A stretch of DNA of 41,265 bases, taken from positions 1 through 41,265 of the forward strand of contig NZ_JAQUCA010000026.1 in assembly GCF_028686475.1 (NCBI RefSeq), written 5' to 3'. Both the position numbers and the translations under genes were made by a program. The notes under the pieces were generated by a model. The model was not told the origin of the DNA. It made no database searches and saw nothing but the letters and a program-made list of their open reading frames with translations. Shown here one piece after another: positions 15,209-24,325 of this stretch. Each line of letters begins with the position of its first letter. Position 1 is the stretch's first letter. Origin of the DNA: Giesbergeria sp. Its GTDB lineage: Bacteria; Pseudomonadota; Gammaproteobacteria; Burkholderiales; Burkholderiaceae_C.

Positions 15209-16276
15209 ATGCTCTATTTTCGTCCTCTTGCGCTGGCCTTGGTGGCACTGCTGTCTGGTGGCACCCCTGCTGCATGGGCGAGTGAGGCAGCCACCGTGCC
15301 CGCCCAAGCCAACCACAGCACCCAGCGTAGCAGTTTTGATGGCACGGTAGAGGCGCTGCGCCAAACGGTGCTGGCAGCCCAAGTCTCTGGCGCCGTGGTG
15401 GAGTTGGCGGTCAAAGTGGGCGACCGGGTACAAGCCGGGCAGCTGCTGTTGCGTTTGGATGCACGCACCGCAGAGCAAACCGCCACCGCCGTACAAGCCC
15501 AAGTACAGGCGGCCCAAGCAGCGCTGGACGTAGCTGCACGTGCCTACCAGCGCCAGCAGCAACTGCACCAACAACAATACATCAGTCAAGCAGCCCTAGA
15601 ACAGGCCCAAGCCCAATTCAAGGCCAGTCAAGCCCAAGTCAATGCCCAAATGGCCCAAGCAGAAGCAGCACGCAGCCAAACAGGGCTGCATACCGTGCGC
15701 GCCCCCTATGCTGGCGTAGTGGCCGAAGTGCCCGTGGTGCTGGGCGATATGGCCATGCCCGGCAAACCCTTGCTCATTTTGTATGACCCCAGCGCATTGC
15801 GCGTCACTGCGGCGGTGCCGCAATCGGCATTGCTGCCAGAGGTGGCCGTTGATACTGTGCAGGTAGAACTGCCCGGTTTGCCGGGTGCAGCGCAATGGCA
15901 GCAGCCGCTGCGCGTGCAGGCATTGCCCACAGCAGATGCCGCCACACACACCGTACAAATTCGGGCTAACTTGCCTGTGGGTCTGTCAGGCGTGGTGCCA
16001 GGGCAATTTGCACGCCTGTGGCTGCCAGTGGCAAACCAGCACACCGATACCACTGCACGCCAAGCCACCGTATCAGTGCCAGCGCAAGCGGTGGTGCGCC
16101 GGGCCGAAATGACGGGCGTTTATGTGCAAAGCCCAGACGGCCCGCCGCGTTTGCGCCAAGTGCGCTTAGGTCGCACCACGGGTGAGCATATCGAGGTGTT
16201 AAGCGGTCTGGCCGCAGGCGAGCAAGTGCTTCTCAACCCGGCCTTGGCCCGCCCCACACCGGTGGCTAGCCATTAA
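15209..16276 (+). CDS. RND efflux periplasmic adaptor (membrane fusion protein)
   Basis: The 355-residue product from ATG 15209 begins with a signal peptide (MLYFRPLALALVALL, predicted cleavage after AWA). In-frame non-ATG starts upstream would spoil it. A lipoyl/barrel-sandwich half motif (SGAVVELAVKVGDRVQAGQLLLRLDA) leads into a Gln/Ala-rich helical hairpin (about residues 90-155). The second lipoyl half (TVRAPYAGVVAEVPVVLGDMA), a beta-barrel domain and a membrane-proximal domain follow. It would connect the inner-membrane RND pump to an outer-membrane channel. No channel gene is present, so a TolC-like protein encoded elsewhere is expected. The gene ends 10 bp before the pump gene. Confidence 0.92.
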   Translation: MLYFRPLALALVALLSGGTPAAWASEAATVPAQANHSTQRSSFDGTVEALRQTVLAAQVSGAVVELAVKVGDRVQAGQLLLRLDARTAEQTATAVQAQVQAAQAALDVAARAYQRQQQLHQQQYISQAALEQAQAQFKASQAQVNAQMAQAEAARSQTGLHTVRAPYAGVVAEVPVVLGDMAMPGKPLLILYDPSALRVTAAVPQSALLPEVAVDTVQVELPGLPGAAQWQQPLRVQALPTADAATHTVQIRANLPVGLSGVVPGQFARLWLPVANQHTDTTARQATVSVPAQAVVRRAEMTGVYVQSPDGPPRLRQVRLGRTTGEHIEVLSGLAAGEQVLLNPALARPTPVASH

Positions 16277-16286
16277 GGCCACCACC

Positions 16287-19200
16287 ATGCGTCAATCCAC
16301 CGAGCCAACTGCTTTGGGTATTTCGGGCCGCATTGCCGGTTTTTTCCAAAGCGCCCATATCACGCCACTACTGGCCTTGCTGGCCTTCTTGTTGGGCGTG
16401 TTTGCGGTGTTGGTGACACCGCGCGAAGAAGAGCCGCAAATCAACGTCACGATGGCCAATGTGCTGGTGCCGTTTCCGGGGGCCAGCGTGCGCGATGTGG
16501 AGCAAATGGTGGCCATTCCAGCAGAACAGGTGCTGTCACAAATCAGCGGTACCGAGCATGTGATGTCGCTGTCGCGTCCCGGTTTGGCGATTTTGACGGT
16601 GCAATTCAAAGTGGGCGTGCCACGCACCGAGGCATTGGTACGCCTGTACGACACCATCCACTCGCATGCCGATTGGTTGCCCCAAGGCTTGGGGGTCTTA
16701 TCGCCCATTATCAAACCCAAGGGGATTGACGATGTGCCCATCGTTACCCTGACCTTACACAGCCGACGTGCCGATACGGGTGCGTTCGATTTAGAGCGCG
16801 TGGCGCACAGCATCGAAGCTGACCTCAAGCGTGTGCCCGGCACGCGCGAAATCACCACCGTGGGCGGCCCCGGTCGCGCGGTACTGGTAGAGCTGGATAG
16901 CGCCCGCATGGCAGGCAGTGGCATCACAGTGGACGACTTGCGCCGCGCCCTGCAATCGGCCAATTGGGGTCTGCCGGTGGGCGAGCTGCTCGGTGGCAAC
17001 CAAGCCGTCAGCCTTGAATCTGGCCCCTTCTTACGCAATGCCGACGAAGTGGCCGAACTGGTAGTGGGCGTGCGCGCTGGCAAGCCGGTGTTTTTGCGCC
17101 AAGTGGCCGAGGTACGCGATGGCCCGTTGCCACCCAGCCGCTATGTTTGGCACGGCACAGCCGGGCAAGACGCTACGGTATCCCCCGCTGTCACCCTCAG
17201 CATCACGAAAAAACCGGGCGAAAACGCTATCGATGTCGCCAATGCCGTGCTAGAACGCGTGGCCCTGCTGAAGAACACCGTGATTCCGGCGGATGTGGAA
17301 ATTGCTGAAACGCGCAACTATGGCGCTACCGCCAACGACAAAGCGCAAAAGCTGATTCAGAAACTGCTGTTTGCCACCGCCTCGGTGGTGGCATTGGTAT
17401 TTATTGCACTGGGCAAACGCGAGGCTGCGATTGTCGGCACCGCCGTGGTGCTAACGCTCACCGTGACACTGTTTGCCTCTTGGGCTTGGGGCTTTACCCT
17501 GAACCGGGTGTCCTTGTTTGCGCTGATTTTCTCCATTGGCATTTTGGTAGACGATGCCATCGTGGTGGTGGAAAACATCCACCGCCACCAGCAACTCTAC
17601 CCCGGTAAAACGCTGGTGCAGATCATTCCCGGTGCGGTGGATGAGGTGGGCGGCCCGACCATTTTGGCGACCCTGACGGTGATTGCCGCCCTGCTGCCTA
17701 TGGCGTTTGTCTCGGGCTTGATGGGGCCGTACATGAGCCCGATTCCCATCAATGCCAGCATGGGCATGTTGCTCTCACTGGCGATTGCCTTTGTCGTTAC
17801 CCCGTGGCTGGCGCGCCTGTGGATGAAGCCGGTTTCGGTGGCCGAGGCAGCGCACCATGCCACGCACCCGCATGGCATGGCGGGCAAAATCACACCGCTG
17901 TTCACGCACATTTTTACCCCGCTGCTCGATCAGCAACGCGGTGCGCGCAACCGGACTCTGTTGGGTTTGGGTGTGGCAGGTTTGATTGCCCTGTCGCTGG
18001 CGCTGCCAGTGGCTGGGCTGGTGCTGCTCAAAATGCTGCCGTTTGATAACAAATCCGAATTCCAAGTGGTGGTAGATATGCCTGCTGGTACGCCGGTAGA
18101 GCAAACCGCCGCCGTGCTGCACGAGCTGGGGGCTTATTTGTCCAGCGTGCCCGAAGTCACGCACTATCAAGCCTATGCCGGCACCGCTGCGCCGATCAAC
18201 TTCAATGGACTGGTACGCCAGTATTACCTGCGCGCCGGTGGCGAGGTGGGAGACATCCAAGTCAATTTGGTGGATAAACACCAGCGCAAGGCACAAAGCC
18301 ACGCCATTGCCACACGGGTACGCCCAGCGCTACAAACCATCGGCCAGCGCTTTGGTGCCAACGTCAAAGTGGTAGAAGTGCCACCCGGCCCGCCCGTGCT
18401 GGCGCCGATCGTGGCGGAGATTTATGGCCCGGAAGAAGCAGGCCGCCGCCAAGTCGCCAAGGCCGTGCGGGCGGTATTTGAAAACACTCCCGGTGTGGTG
18501 GATGTGGACGATAGCAGCATTGCCAGCGCCCCGCGTACCCTGTTGTTGGTCGATCGGCGCAAGGCCGCTTTGCTCGGCATCCCCCAACAAGCTATCGTCA
18601 CCACGCTGCGCGCAGGTTTGGCCGGTGAAGCCGCGACTTACCTGCACGACCAAAGCAAATACCCTGCTGCGGCGGTGCTGCAATTGCCAGCGCAGCAGCA
18701 CGGCGATTTAGCCACCCTGCTGCAACTGATGGTACGCAGTGCCTCGGGGGCTTTGGTGCCGATTCGTGAATTGGTGACGCTGAGCGACAGCGTACGCGAG
18801 CAGCCGATCTATCACAAGGATTTGCTGCCGGTGAACTTTGTCGTGGCCGACATGGCCGGTGCTGTCGATAGCCCACTCTATGGCATGTTTGCCATGCGTG
18901 CCAACATCACCAAGCTGCCCATGCCCGATGGTGGCCCACTGGCGGAATACTTCATCCGGCAACCGCAAGATGCTTGGCGCGGCTATGCCCTGAAGTGGGA
19001 TGGCGAATGGCAAATCACCTACGAAACCTTCCGCGATATGGGCGCGGCCTATGCCGTGGGCCTGATTTTGATTTACCTGTTGGTGGTGGCGCAGTTTGGC
19101 TCGTACCTTACACCACTCATCATCATGGCCCCGATTCCACTGACGATGATTGGTGTCATGCCCGGCCACGCGCTGTTGGGCGCACAGTACACGGCCACCA

Positions 19201-19550
19201 GCATGATCGGCATGATTGCGCTGGCCGGCATCATCGTACGCAACTCGATTTTGCTGGTGGACTTTATCAATCTGCAAGTGCGTAGCGGCGTGCCCTTCGA
19301 ACAAGCGATCGTGCAATCGGCCATCACGCGCGCGCAGCCCATTGTGCTGACTGGGCTGGCAGCCATGCTGGGCGCCTTCTTCATTCTGGATGACCCGATT
19401 TTTAACGGGCTGGCCATTTCGCTGATTTTTGGCATTGCCGTCTCGACCGTGCTGACGCTGGTGGTGATTCCGCTCTTGTATTACGTGGCCTACCGCCATC
19501 GCCTAGAGGCCCTGCACCCACCCCCTGTTTTTTCAACCCCTGGAGCTTGA
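16287..19550 (+). CDS. RND-family efflux pump, inner-membrane permease
   Basis: The 1087-residue protein has the AcrB-like duplicated layout: TM1 (about residues 27-45), a large periplasmic loop, TM2-6, cytoplasmic linker, TM7, a second loop, and TM8-12. The proton-relay pair Asp422-Asp423 lies in TM4 (IFSIGILVDDAIVVVENIH), so it should be proton driven. Other family landmarks are VLVPFPGASVRDVEQMVAIP and, near the C-terminus, TSMIGMIALAGIIVRNSILL. The substrate is not evident. Its stop overlaps the start of the AhpD-like gene (TGATG), implying translational coupling to a redox protein. Confidence 0.93.
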   Translation: MRQSTEPTALGISGRIAGFFQSAHITPLLALLAFLLGVFAVLVTPREEEPQINVTMANVLVPFPGASVRDVEQMVAIPAEQVLSQISGTEHVMSLSRPGLAILTVQFKVGVPRTEALVRLYDTIHSHADWLPQGLGVLSPIIKPKGIDDVPIVTLTLHSRRADTGAFDLERVAHSIEADLKRVPGTREITTVGGPGRAVLVELDSARMAGSGITVDDLRRALQSANWGLPVGELLGGNQAVSLESGPFLRNADEVAELVVGVRAGKPVFLRQVAEVRDGPLPPSRYVWHGTAGQDATVSPAVTLSITKKPGENAIDVANAVLERVALLKNTVIPADVEIAETRNYGATANDKAQKLIQKLLFATASVVALVFIALGKREAAIVGTAVVLTLTVTLFASWAWGFTLNRVSLFALIFSIGILVDDAIVVVENIHRHQQLYPGKTLVQIIPGAVDEVGGPTILATLTVIAALLPMAFVSGLMGPYMSPIPINASMGMLLSLAIAFVVTPWLARLWMKPVSVAEAAHHATHPHGMAGKITPLFTHIFTPLLDQQRGARNRTLLGLGVAGLIALSLALPVAGLVLLKMLPFDNKSEFQVVVDMPAGTPVEQTAAVLHELGAYLSSVPEVTHYQAYAGTAAPINFNGLVRQYYLRAGGEVGDIQVNLVDKHQRKAQSHAIATRVRPALQTIGQRFGANVKVVEVPPGPPVLAPIVAEIYGPEEAGRRQVAKAVRAVFENTPGVVDVDDSSIASAPRTLLLVDRRKAALLGIPQQAIVTTLRAGLAGEAATYLHDQSKYPAAAVLQLPAQQHGDLATLLQLMVRSASGALVPIRELVTLSDSVREQPIYHKDLLPVNFVVADMAGAVDSPLYGMFAMRANITKLPMPDGGPLAEYFIRQPQDAWRGYALKWDGEWQITYETFRDMGAAYAVGLILIYLLVVAQFGSYLTPLIIMAPIPLTMIGVMPGHALLGAQYTATSMIGMIALAGIIVRNSILLVDFINLQVRSGVPFEQAIVQSAITRAQPIVLTGLAAMLGAFFILDDPIFNGLAISLIFGIAVSTVLTLVVIPLLYYVAYRHRLEALHPPPVFSTPGA

Positions 19551-19909
19551 TGAGTATGAGCACTTCTTACCGTGACCTGACCCGTGATATTTCTGCCGAA
19601 TTGGGCAAGCTGCGCACCGAAATCCCCGACACCCTGCAAGCCTTTCATGCGCTGGGCAAAGCTGCTTCTGCCGAGGGCGCACTGGACAAAAAAACCAAAG
19701 AGCTGATTGCCGTGGCCTTGTCGGTGGCGGCGCGTTGCGATCCATGCGTGGGCTTTCACTTGCAAGCGCTGGTCAAGCTGGGTGCTACCCGTGCCGAGCT
19801 GGCCGATGTGCTGGCGATGGCCGTCTATATGGGCGGTGGCCCGTCGTTGATGTACGCGGCCAAGGCTTCGGCAGCGTTTGACGAATTCAGCGCCGCGGCC
19901 GCAACGTAA
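19550..19909 (+). CDS. Carboxymuconolactone decarboxylase/AhpD-like CxxC protein
   Basis: The 119-residue protein is a single CMD/AhpD-like domain. The core ELIAVALSVAARCDPCVGFH contains the Glu, Cys-x-x-Cys and His arrangement of AhpD-type peroxidase/disulfide-exchange proteins. GGGPSLMYAAKA near the end is also typical. Proteins with this pattern usually act in thiol-based redox rather than as true decarboxylases. ATG 19550 overlaps the RND stop codon and has GGAG 5 bp upstream; a second ATG at 19556 is possible. It is the third gene of the RND operon. Confidence 0.9.
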   Translation: MSMSTSYRDLTRDISAELGKLRTEIPDTLQAFHALGKAASAEGALDKKTKELIAVALSVAARCDPCVGFHLQALVKLGATRAELADVLAMAVYMGGGPSLMYAAKASAAFDEFSAAAAT

Positions 19910-20092
19910 TTTTGCTGCCCTGCCCTCCGCTCTGCCTTGGGGGGCTGCAGGCACTGGCTATTTTGCGGCACTAGGCGGATACTAGAACCGAGCGTAGCTA
20001 TTGGCATCTGAAGCGACCTGCATACTAAAAAAAATGGGGGGGCCTTGTGCAGGTGCGGGTTGGTGAATGGCCGCCCCGATAGGAGACAAAAC

Positions 20093-21436
20093 ATGCACCG
20101 CATCACTACTCCTTCTGCGGCTGCGGCCATGCCCTCGCGGCGCCACTGGTTGGTAGGCACCGCCAGTGCAGGTGCAGCCCTGACCTTGGGGCTGGGCCAC
20201 CACACCACGGCACAAGCCAAGCAGCGCACCAAAGCCCATGTCGTGATTGCGGGCAGCGGCTTGGGTGGTTTGGCCATAGCGCACCGTTTGTTGAAGATGC
20301 TCGATGGTGTCCAAATCACCATCATTGATGCCAAACAAGCACACAACTACCAGCCCGGTTACACCTTGGTTGCCAGTGGGGTGTGGCCTGTCAGTAAAGT
20401 GATGGATCGCAATGCCGACTTCATGCCCGCTGGAGTGCGTTGGATCCAAGAGATGGTGGCCGAGTTTGACCCCACAGCACAAACCGTGGTCACCAGCAGC
20501 GGCCAACGCGTGCGTTATGACTATCTGGTGGTGGCAGTGGGGACGCACCAAGACTGGCACCAAATTGAAGGCATGGACACCCACGCCATTGGGCAAAATG
20601 GCCTGACCAGTGTCTATCCTAGCCCCGAAGCTGCAGCGGCCACTTGGACGGCGATGGACGCCTTCCGCCAAAAGGGCGGTCAGGCCGTCATGACGCTGCC
20701 CAGCACACCGCTCAAATGTGCGGGTGCGCCGCTCAAAATGACCTTCATGCTGCGCGACCGGCTGGCCCAAGCAGGCACCCTCGGCTCATCTCAAGTCACG
20801 TTCTATTCTGCTTTAGGCAACGTCTTTGGTGTCAAAACTGTCAATGACAACGTGTTAGAGCGCTGGCAGACGCTGGGCGTCAACGTACAGTTCACGCAGA
20901 AGCTCAAAGCTATCGACATAAGCGCACGACGGGCCACCTTCGTCAACCCAGAGGGTGCAGCCACCGAGGTGTCCTACGACTTTATCCACCTAGTGCCGCC
21001 GATGCGTGCGCCCGATGCCATCAAAAACTCTGATTTGTCTTGGAAAGAAGGCCCGATGGCGGCTGGTGGTTGGCTGGAAGTGGACAAAGACACCTTGCAA
21101 CACCGGCGCTACCAAAACGTGTTTGGTTTGGGCGATATCAATGGCACGCCACGCGGCAAAACAGCCGCCACCGTGAAGAAAAGTGCCCCCATCGTGGCAC
21201 AGCATTTGGTCGAAGTGATGGCAGGCAAAAGCCCCAGCCAAAAGTTTGATGGCTACACCTCTTGCCCGATGATTGTGCGCGAAGGCTCAGCCATGCTGAT
21301 CGAGTTTGATTACGAAGGGCGCTTAGTGCCCTCGTTGCCCATGATTGAGCCACTGCAAGAAAGCTACTTTGCTTGGCTCATGAAGGTGCGGATGCTCAAG
21401 CCCGCCTATCTGTCGGTGCTCAAAGGCCGTGTGTAA
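20093..21436 (+). CDS. Tat-exported FAD-dependent oxidoreductase, sulfide:quinone reductase-like
   Basis: The 447-residue protein begins with a twin-arginine signal (PSRRHWLVGTASAGAALTLG), so the folded flavoprotein is probably exported. A Rossmann FAD motif (VVIAGSGLGGLAIAHRLL) follows directly. A Cys in the STPLKCAGAPLKM context and another in GYTSCPMIV match the positions of two redox cysteines of sulfide:quinone oxidoreductases. A third SQR cysteine is not obvious. A C-terminal FGLGDINGTPRGKTAATVKK is the second FAD-binding motif. AGGAG at 20081-20085 supports the start. It lies 183 bp after the AhpD-like gene and 23 bp before a small membrane protein. Related flavocytochrome c sulfide dehydrogenase subunits are an alternative. 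Confidence 0.8.
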   Translation: MHRITTPSAAAAMPSRRHWLVGTASAGAALTLGLGHHTTAQAKQRTKAHVVIAGSGLGGLAIAHRLLKMLDGVQITIIDAKQAHNYQPGYTLVASGVWPVSKVMDRNADFMPAGVRWIQEMVAEFDPTAQTVVTSSGQRVRYDYLVVAVGTHQDWHQIEGMDTHAIGQNGLTSVYPSPEAAAATWTAMDAFRQKGGQAVMTLPSTPLKCAGAPLKMTFMLRDRLAQAGTLGSSQVTFYSALGNVFGVKTVNDNVLERWQTLGVNVQFTQKLKAIDISARRATFVNPEGAATEVSYDFIHLVPPMRAPDAIKNSDLSWKEGPMAAGGWLEVDKDTLQHRRYQNVFGLGDINGTPRGKTAATVKKSAPIVAQHLVEVMAGKSPSQKFDGYTSCPMIVREGSAMLIEFDYEGRLVPSLPMIEPLQESYFAWLMKVRMLKPAYLSVLKGRV

Positions 21437-21459
21437 CCCCCCAGCACAGGAGACAAACC

Positions 21460-21804
21460 ATGTACGAAATTTGGCTGGTGATGAACATTGTGTATGAGCT
21501 TGCCCTGAGCATTTGGCCGGTGCTGGCATTGGCCGGGGCGGTATGGTTGCTGCTGCTGGTCATGGCGCGCCAGCGCATCGGTTGGCGGCAAGTGCCAAGG
21601 GCGGTGGCGGTAGGGGCAGCGGTGGCGGTGCTGCTGTTTTTCAGCGTACCCAGCTTGACACAATCGTCTTGGTCCAATATGGGCTATTGGGTAGATTGGG
21701 CCAATTTGTTGGCGATAGCATTGGGCTTGGGGGCGTTGGCAGCGGTGTTTGCATGGCCGCTGCTGGCGCTGCTGCGCCAGCCCGGCACCACAGGAAAACC
21801 CTGA
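21460..21804 (+). CDS. Small inner-membrane protein of unknown function
   Basis: The 114-residue protein from ATG 21460 (AGGAG at 21448-21452) has three predicted membrane segments: about residues 16-38 (IWPVLALAGAVWLLLLVMA), 47-65 (VAVGAAVAVLLFFSVP) and 80-106. A basic loop (ARQRIGWRQVPR) separates the first two. I do not recognise a family. The 23-bp gap to the SQR-like gene suggests co-expression and perhaps a membrane-anchor or quinone-side role. That is inference from position only. Confidence 0.7.
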   Translation: MYEIWLVMNIVYELALSIWPVLALAGAVWLLLLVMARQRIGWRQVPRAVAVGAAVAVLLFFSVPSLTQSSWSNMGYWVDWANLLAIALGLGALAAVFAWPLLALLRQPGTTGKP

Positions 21805-21842
21805 TAGCCCCTGCAAGCCTTTTGCAAGCCCTGCCGGGTTGA

Positions 21843-23672
21843 ATGGGCTTTATGCCCAATGCCTTTAACTTTGCCGCTTCACCCTTTGACTGCTTGACCC
21901 CTGAAGAACAGGGGCTGGTACGAAAAAACGTGGATATTGCCTACTTTCCCAGCGGAAAGGTGGTGCTGGATGTGGGGGCCGTGCCTACACACCTGTTCAT
22001 CCTCATCAAGGGCTATGTCACGCAAACCGAGGGCGAAGAGGTGCTGGCCACCTACGGCCCAGACGACACCTTTGATGGCCGGGGTTTGGTGGCCGGGCGT
22101 GTCAGCAGCCGCTTTGTGGCCGCCGAGGAGGTGTTGGCCTACCAACTCACCCACGAGGCCGTGAATGAACTGATTGCCCGCAATGCCACTTTTGGCGCTT
22201 TGCTGTTTTCAGACATTGGGCACAAACTCAACACTTTGGCCCAGCGCGGCGATGAGCACGAGCTGCAATCGCTGACTTTGGCGCGCGTCGATGCCACCTA
22301 CCTGCGCCCAGCCCATGCCGTCTCGGCGCAAACCGATGTCATCTCGGTGGTGCGCTTGTTCCAAGAGCAGCGCACCAACAGCGTGCTGGTAACGGGCCTG
22401 CCCGACGGCCAACTCGGCATTTTTAGCAACACCACTTTACAGCGTGCCGTGTTGGATGGCCGCCCGCTGCACCAAATCACGGTGGGCGAATTTGCCAGCA
22501 GCCCGGTGGTCACCGTGCGCCCCAGCGACCAATTGGGCGATGCGATGGCCCTGCTATTGCGTAGCCGGGTGCATCGGTTGGTGGTGGTGGATGAACAGCA
22601 AAAAATCCACGGCATCCTAGAAGCGCTGGACATGTTCAGCTTCTTGGCCAACCACTCGCACCTGATTACGGTACAAATTGAGCAAGCCTCCGATTTGGCC
22701 GCCTTAGAGCAGGCCGCCAGCCAAATCACCCGCTTGGTCACCTTACTCTACCGAGGGGGCACCCGTATCCGCCTGATGGCCACCTTGGTGCAGCAACTCA
22801 ATGCCCGCCTCTTTGAGCGTGCTTGGCAGATGCTGGCCCCGCCCGATTTAGTACGCAACAGTTGCCTGTTTGTCATGGGCAGCGAAGGCCGGGGTGAACA
22901 ACTGCTCAAAACCGACCAAGACAACGGCCTGATTTTGCGCGATGGCTACACACCCCCCGCAGATTTAGATGCCATTTGCCAACGCTTCTCCCAAGCCCTG
23001 ATTCGCTTTGGCTACCCCGAGTGCCCCGGCTACATCATGGTCAGCAATTCGGCTTGGCGTGATTCCGTGAGCCTTTGGGCGCAAAAAGTGCGCCAGTGGT
23101 TGTTGTTGCCCGATGCCGACAGCCCGATGCACTTGGCCATTTTTATGGATGCCCATGCCGTAGCTGGCGATGCCCGCTTGCTCGACGAGGTGCGCGCCCG
23201 CCTGATGGAGCTGGCAGTCGATAACGATGGGATGCTGGGCCGTTTTGCCTCGGTGGTGGACTCGTTTGGCCAACAGGCCAGTTGGTGGGCGCGCTTGCTG
23301 GGCAATAACCACGGCACACCCAGCCTCAACCTCAAAAAAGAAGGCATCTTCCCCATCGTGCATGGTGTGCGTAGTTTGGCCTTGGCACGGCGGGTAGTGC
23401 AAACCAGCACGGCAGAACGCATTACAGCCTTGGTGGCCGATGGTGCCCTCAGCGCCAACCAAGGGGCCGAACTGACCGAAAGCCTGTTCTTTTTAATGGG
23501 CCTACGCCTTAAAGCCGGTCTGGCAGAGCTAGACATGGGCCGTGCTGTCAGTGGTGATGTCACGCCCGAACATCTGAGCAGTTTAGAGCGCGATTTGCTC
23601 AAAGACACCTTGGCCGTGGTCAAGCGCTTTAAAGCTTTGTTGCACCAGCGTTTTCATTTGGATGCCCTATGA
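21843..23672 (+). CDS. cNMP-binding/CBS/DUF294 putative nucleotidyltransferase
   Basis: The 609-residue protein has four parts: a cyclic-nucleotide-binding-like domain (residues about 10-120, with FPSGKVVLDVGAVPTHLFILIKG); a CBS pair (about 150-275); a DUF294 nucleotidyltransferase-like domain (about 310-450) with FVMGSEGRGEQLLKTDQDNGLI, resembling the GlnD-type GSxxRxE and DxD pattern; and a DUF294 C-terminal helical domain. Such proteins commonly sit with actP/yjcH and the DnaQ-like exonuclease seen next door. They are thought to act in signal transduction, but no substrate is established. It overlaps the exonuclease start by 4 bp. The start at 21843 is uncertain; 21852 also fits. Confidence 0.88.
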   Translation: MGFMPNAFNFAASPFDCLTPEEQGLVRKNVDIAYFPSGKVVLDVGAVPTHLFILIKGYVTQTEGEEVLATYGPDDTFDGRGLVAGRVSSRFVAAEEVLAYQLTHEAVNELIARNATFGALLFSDIGHKLNTLAQRGDEHELQSLTLARVDATYLRPAHAVSAQTDVISVVRLFQEQRTNSVLVTGLPDGQLGIFSNTTLQRAVLDGRPLHQITVGEFASSPVVTVRPSDQLGDAMALLLRSRVHRLVVVDEQQKIHGILEALDMFSFLANHSHLITVQIEQASDLAALEQAASQITRLVTLLYRGGTRIRLMATLVQQLNARLFERAWQMLAPPDLVRNSCLFVMGSEGRGEQLLKTDQDNGLILRDGYTPPADLDAICQRFSQALIRFGYPECPGYIMVSNSAWRDSVSLWAQKVRQWLLLPDADSPMHLAIFMDAHAVAGDARLLDEVRARLMELAVDNDGMLGRFASVVDSFGQQASWWARLLGNNHGTPSLNLKKEGIFPIVHGVRSLALARRVVQTSTAERITALVADGALSANQGAELTESLFFLMGLRLKAGLAELDMGRAVSGDVTPEHLSSLERDLLKDTLAVVKRFKALLHQRFHLDAL

Positions 23673-24325
23673 GCCAACCACCCGCTCCACGCCGTTGGTG
23701 GCAACAATGGCAGCGCCAATGGCAACTGCGCCAACTCAATAACCCAGAGTACCGTTTTTTGTGGGAACCAGCCCCGCCGGATGAATGGGTGTCCTTGGAC
23801 TGCGAAACCACTGGCCTGAATGTACGCAGTGATGAAATTATCTCGATTGGGGCGGTGCGTATTGCCGGACAACGCATCCTCGCCAGCCAACGGCTAGAGC
23901 TGCTGGTGCGCCCCGACAAGGGCGTATCTGCCGAGAGCGTTCGCATCCACCGCCTGCGCGAGCAAGACGTGGCCCAGGGCCTGCCCTTGGCAGAAGCGAT
24001 GCACACACTGCTGCACTTTATGGGCAGCCGCCCGCTGGTCGGTTATTTTTTAGAGTTTGATGTCGCCATGCTGAACCGCGCCGTGCGGCCCCTGTTGGGT
24101 ACAGGTTTGCCCCAGCCACAAATAGAAGTTTCGGCCATGTACTACGACTACAAATTCCAGCAGCTGCCACCCTACCAGCAGCAAGAAAATGCCGATATTG
24201 ACTTGCGCTTTGACACCCTGATGACCGACCTGCAACTGCCCCGGCGCGATGCCCATGATGCGCTCAACGATGCCATCATGGCGGCACTGGCTTTTATCAA
24301 ATTGCGGCAACTGGCCGCCAATTAG
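23669..24325 (+). CDS. DnaQ-like 3'-5' exonuclease
   Basis: The 218-residue protein is a DEDD-superfamily exonuclease. ExoI contains Asp and Glu in VSLDCETTGLN, ExoII has YFLEFDVAMLNRAV, and ExoIII has RRDAHDALNDAIMAALAF with the His and Asp of a DEDDh enzyme. It resembles the DNA polymerase III epsilon proofreading domain but lacks the polymerase-binding tail, and is better called an epsilon-like exonuclease. The start overlaps the DUF294 stop (ATGA), so the two are coupled. Its stop interlocks with the stop of the convergent exported-protein gene. Confidence 0.88.
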   Translation: MSQPPAPRRWWQQWQRQWQLRQLNNPEYRFLWEPAPPDEWVSLDCETTGLNVRSDEIISIGAVRIAGQRILASQRLELLVRPDKGVSAESVRIHRLREQDVAQGLPLAEAMHTLLHFMGSRPLVGYFLEFDVAMLNRAVRPLLGTGLPQPQIEVSAMYYDYKFQQLPPYQQQENADIDLRFDTLMTDLQLPRRDAHDALNDAIMAALAFIKLRQLAAN

